From Dehalococcoidia bacterium (GTDB lineage: Bacteria; Chloroflexota; Dehalococcoidia; Lucifugimonadales; VXLM01): a DNA stretch of 54,021 bases. The number at the start of each line of letters is the position of its first letter. The first letter of the stretch is position 1. A program made the position numbers and the translations under genes. The notes beneath the pieces are model-generated. The model saw only the letters and a program-made list of their open reading frames with translations, ran no database searches and was not told where the DNA came from. Of the stretch, positions 52,864 to 54,021 are shown piece by piece. Location of the stretch: positions 677-54,697 of the forward strand of contig VXLM01000104.1 of assembly GCA_009841605.1 (NCBI GenBank), given 5' to 3'.

Positions 52864-53049
52864 TCACGAGCGCTCCGAGACACCACATGCCCCTGCCCCC
52901 TTGACGGGGTTGCGGGGGCCGCACAGGAGTTGAAGGTTGTGATGTGGTCCGTCCTGGTCCGCGATTGTCCCGCCTTCTCCATGCCCGATGATGAGGGAGG
53001 CCATCCAATTCAGATAGCCTCCCTCAATCTCCCCTAAGCAGTTGCCGTT
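52864..53049 (-). pseudogene. HNH endonuclease C-terminal relic
   Basis: Reading the minus strand between two stops gives a segment with IIGHGEGGTIADQDG, then HHNLQLLCGPRNPVKGAG, which matches the second half of an HNH nuclease (D/G-H-x-x-x-x-GG... NLQLLC... N..KG). The first His/Cys half is missing and the zinc Cys and Asn are altered. It is a decayed fragment, likely of a restriction or homing-type nuclease. Confidence 0.4.
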
Positions 53050-53325
53050 TTAGGCTGCATGAGCAGTGCGGAGTAGCTTGGCGCAACCACGTGCCCCACC
53101 GACGACACCCGATCCCGGACGTCGTAGCCGGGCCGCAAGGCTTACTCCATCTTCGCTCCCCATGGCACCTGTCCGCCGGTACATACGGCCCCGCCTCCTT
53201 CTCCACCGCCAGGGCCGCCATCGCCCTTCACGACCATCCCGCTCCGCCCCCCTTGCGCCCGCCCAGCACCTTCAACTCGGCTGGCATCACCCGCTCCGCC
53301 TTCGTCCGATGGAACAGTACCCCAT
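53050..53325. other. GC-rich non-coding or decayed stretch
   Basis: No gene with a family resemblance was found. Open frames here are long only because of high GC. It lies between the HNH relic and the CRISPR-like repeat. Confidence 0.4.
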
Positions 53326-53354
53326 GCCGTCCCCGCGCACGTGGGGGTGAACCG
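53326..53354 (+). repeat. Single type I-E-like CRISPR repeat (29 bases)
   Basis: The 29-base sequence has the palindromic core GTCCCCGCGCACGTGGGGG followed by TGAACCG, as in type I-E repeats. No second copy is found at spacer distance on either side (29+32 bases), and no cas gene is in the window. It is therefore a solitary copy, possibly a relic of an array. Confidence 0.5.
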
Positions 53355-53376
53355 TGGTGGCCCCTGCCGACGCCGG

Positions 53377-54015
53377 CTACGACGCCGGGCCGGAGGAACT
53401 GGGCGCGCGTAGGGCGAGTTTGGGAGCCGCCTCCCACGTGGCCCTGGCCCTCTCCGTCGCCATCGCGACGTCCTTGCCCAGGTCCGACAGGTCCGCATCG
53501 TCGAAAGTCTCGATGTACGGAGCCGACGAGGGCTGATGCACCCCGATGGTGGCCTTGCCTCCTTTGACGGAGACGATGATCTGCATCTCCTCCGCTGCGT
53601 CGGCCTCTGTCTCAGCACCAGCAGGTTCCCAGGGGTGACCACGTCCCTTTGTATGCGCCGACCATGCTGCGACGCTTCTGGACCCAGGGTCTACACCCTC
53701 ACCACCTGCGGATGCTTCGTTTCCCGTCATCCTCTGGCCCGCCTCCAATGCCGACAGCCGCCGCTCGATCAGCCGACGCTGCACGCCGTAGTACTTCCGC
53801 ACCCCGTCCAGCGACATCCTCAATCTCCTGAGGCCGGATGGGAGAGTCTCCCTCAATTCCCCGACCTGTCGTTCGAGCTTGTCGAGCTGGCCCTCCAGCC
53901 TGTTCAATCCCTTGAGGCCGCCTCGGAGTTCCTCCTTCAATTCCTTGAGTTGCGCGTCCAGCTTCTCATTGCGCCTGCGCTGACGATCCGCCGCCGACCC
54001 GACGCCCTCCTGCAA
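53377..54015 (-). CDS. Coiled-coil hypothetical protein, possibly 5' partial
   Basis: I do not recognise this protein of about 212 residues. The first 90 residues form a heptad-rich coiled coil (LKELKEELRGGLKGLNRLEG, LDKLERQVGELRETL). A disordered Gly/Ala/Glu-rich middle is followed by a short C-terminal segment QIIVSVKGGKATIGV. The start TTG 54015 is 6 bases from the window edge, so the true start may lie outside. It could be an accessory gene of the same island, but nothing supports a function. Confidence 0.45.
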   Translation of the reverse strand: MQEGVGSAADRQRRRNEKLDAQLKELKEELRGGLKGLNRLEGQLDKLERQVGELRETLPSGLRRLRMSLDGVRKYYGVQRRLIERRLSALEAGQRMTGNEASAGGEGVDPGSRSVAAWSAHTKGRGHPWEPAGAETEADAAEEMQIIVSVKGGKATIGVHQPSSAPYIETFDDADLSDLGKDVAMATERARATWEAAPKLALRAPSSSGPAS

Positions 54016-54021
54016 CGCACG

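Noticed and set aside
53091-53567. Plus-strand open frame of 158 codons including PRARGGEP
   Set aside because: That peptide is the usual false translation of a type I-E CRISPR repeat, and the remainder has no family resemblance.

Overview
The window looks like a chromosomal contig of an uncultured, moderately GC-rich bacterium, most likely a member of the Chloroflexota (SAR202 / Dehalococcoidia-like). This is inferred from gene content only: a DinG helicase with an N-terminal exonuclease module, an OGG1-type glycosylase, expanded MDR dehydrogenases, sulfatase and phytanoyl-CoA dioxygenase genes, a corrinoid methyl-transfer locus, and a lipoprotein solute-binding protein with an Ala/Pro/Gln-rich linker. 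The first bases (C11 then T7) look like a contig edge. No rRNA, phage structural gene, transposase or integrase was recognised.

Region 1 (1-8.5 kb) is general housekeeping and transport: DinG helicase, OGG1, an AT-richer AAA ATPase, a DHA2-type efflux pump, a zinc-type dehydrogenase and a small hypothetical. Region 2 (8.9-17.3 kb) is a catabolic set: a sulfatase-fold hydrolase with Thr at the nucleophile position, phytanoyl-CoA dioxygenase, DUF6807/PmoA-like protein, Gfo/Idh/MocA oxidoreductase, sugar-isomerase TIM barrel, a small P-loop kinase, a DUF1445 hydro-lyase and a GH-like TIM barrel protein. Together they suggest use of a sulfated or otherwise decorated sugar, cyclitol or similar compound.

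Region 3 (17.4-26.0 kb, minus strand) is a corrinoid methyl-transfer locus: RACo-type reductive activator, GNAT, Cys-rich small protein, B12-binding corrinoid protein, methyltetrahydrofolate-type methyltransferase, UroD/MtaA-like zinc methyltransferase, DUF4268 nuclease-like gene, a two-repeat unknown protein, a homocysteine methyltransferase-like protein and a PF13769-like small protein. It has the parts to move methyl groups from a substrate to folate or homocysteine, but no MttB-type gene. Region 4 (26.2-38.1 kb) is mixed: PlsY-like acyltransferase, RAM-domain protein, RidA, RraA, an orphan peptide-type solute-binding lipoprotein with a near-consensus promoter and a terminator, PPOX-fold oxidase, squalene/phytoene synthase, class IV aminotransferase, an ABM-like protein, a GNAT/cytidylate-kinase-like fusion, another GNAT, a membrane protein, and adjacent tRNA-Leu(GAG) and tRNA-Cys(GCA).

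Region 5 (38.1-54 kb) is accessory. Directly after the tRNAs lie truncated relics (quinone oxidoreductase C-terminus, cadherin-like C-terminus) and then a defence island. A HEPN-like protein is divergently transcribed from a long plus-strand array. That array consists of an AbiEi/DUF6088-like regulator or antitoxin, a SNF2 helicase with a C-terminal DUF3883 domain, an MNT nucleotidyltransferase, a HEPN protein, a DUF1156 DNA methyltransferase with Zn-ribbon cysteines, a DUF433 and DUF5615 pair, a DUF499 ATPase and a two-TM protein. Overlapping reading frames join the genes from the helicase to the methyltransferase, and DUF433 to DUF5615. The best candidate for a poorly described system is this modification-type defence array with two toxin-antitoxin-like pairs built into it. 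Past it lie an HNH relic, a lone type I-E-like CRISPR repeat and a coiled-coil protein at the edge.
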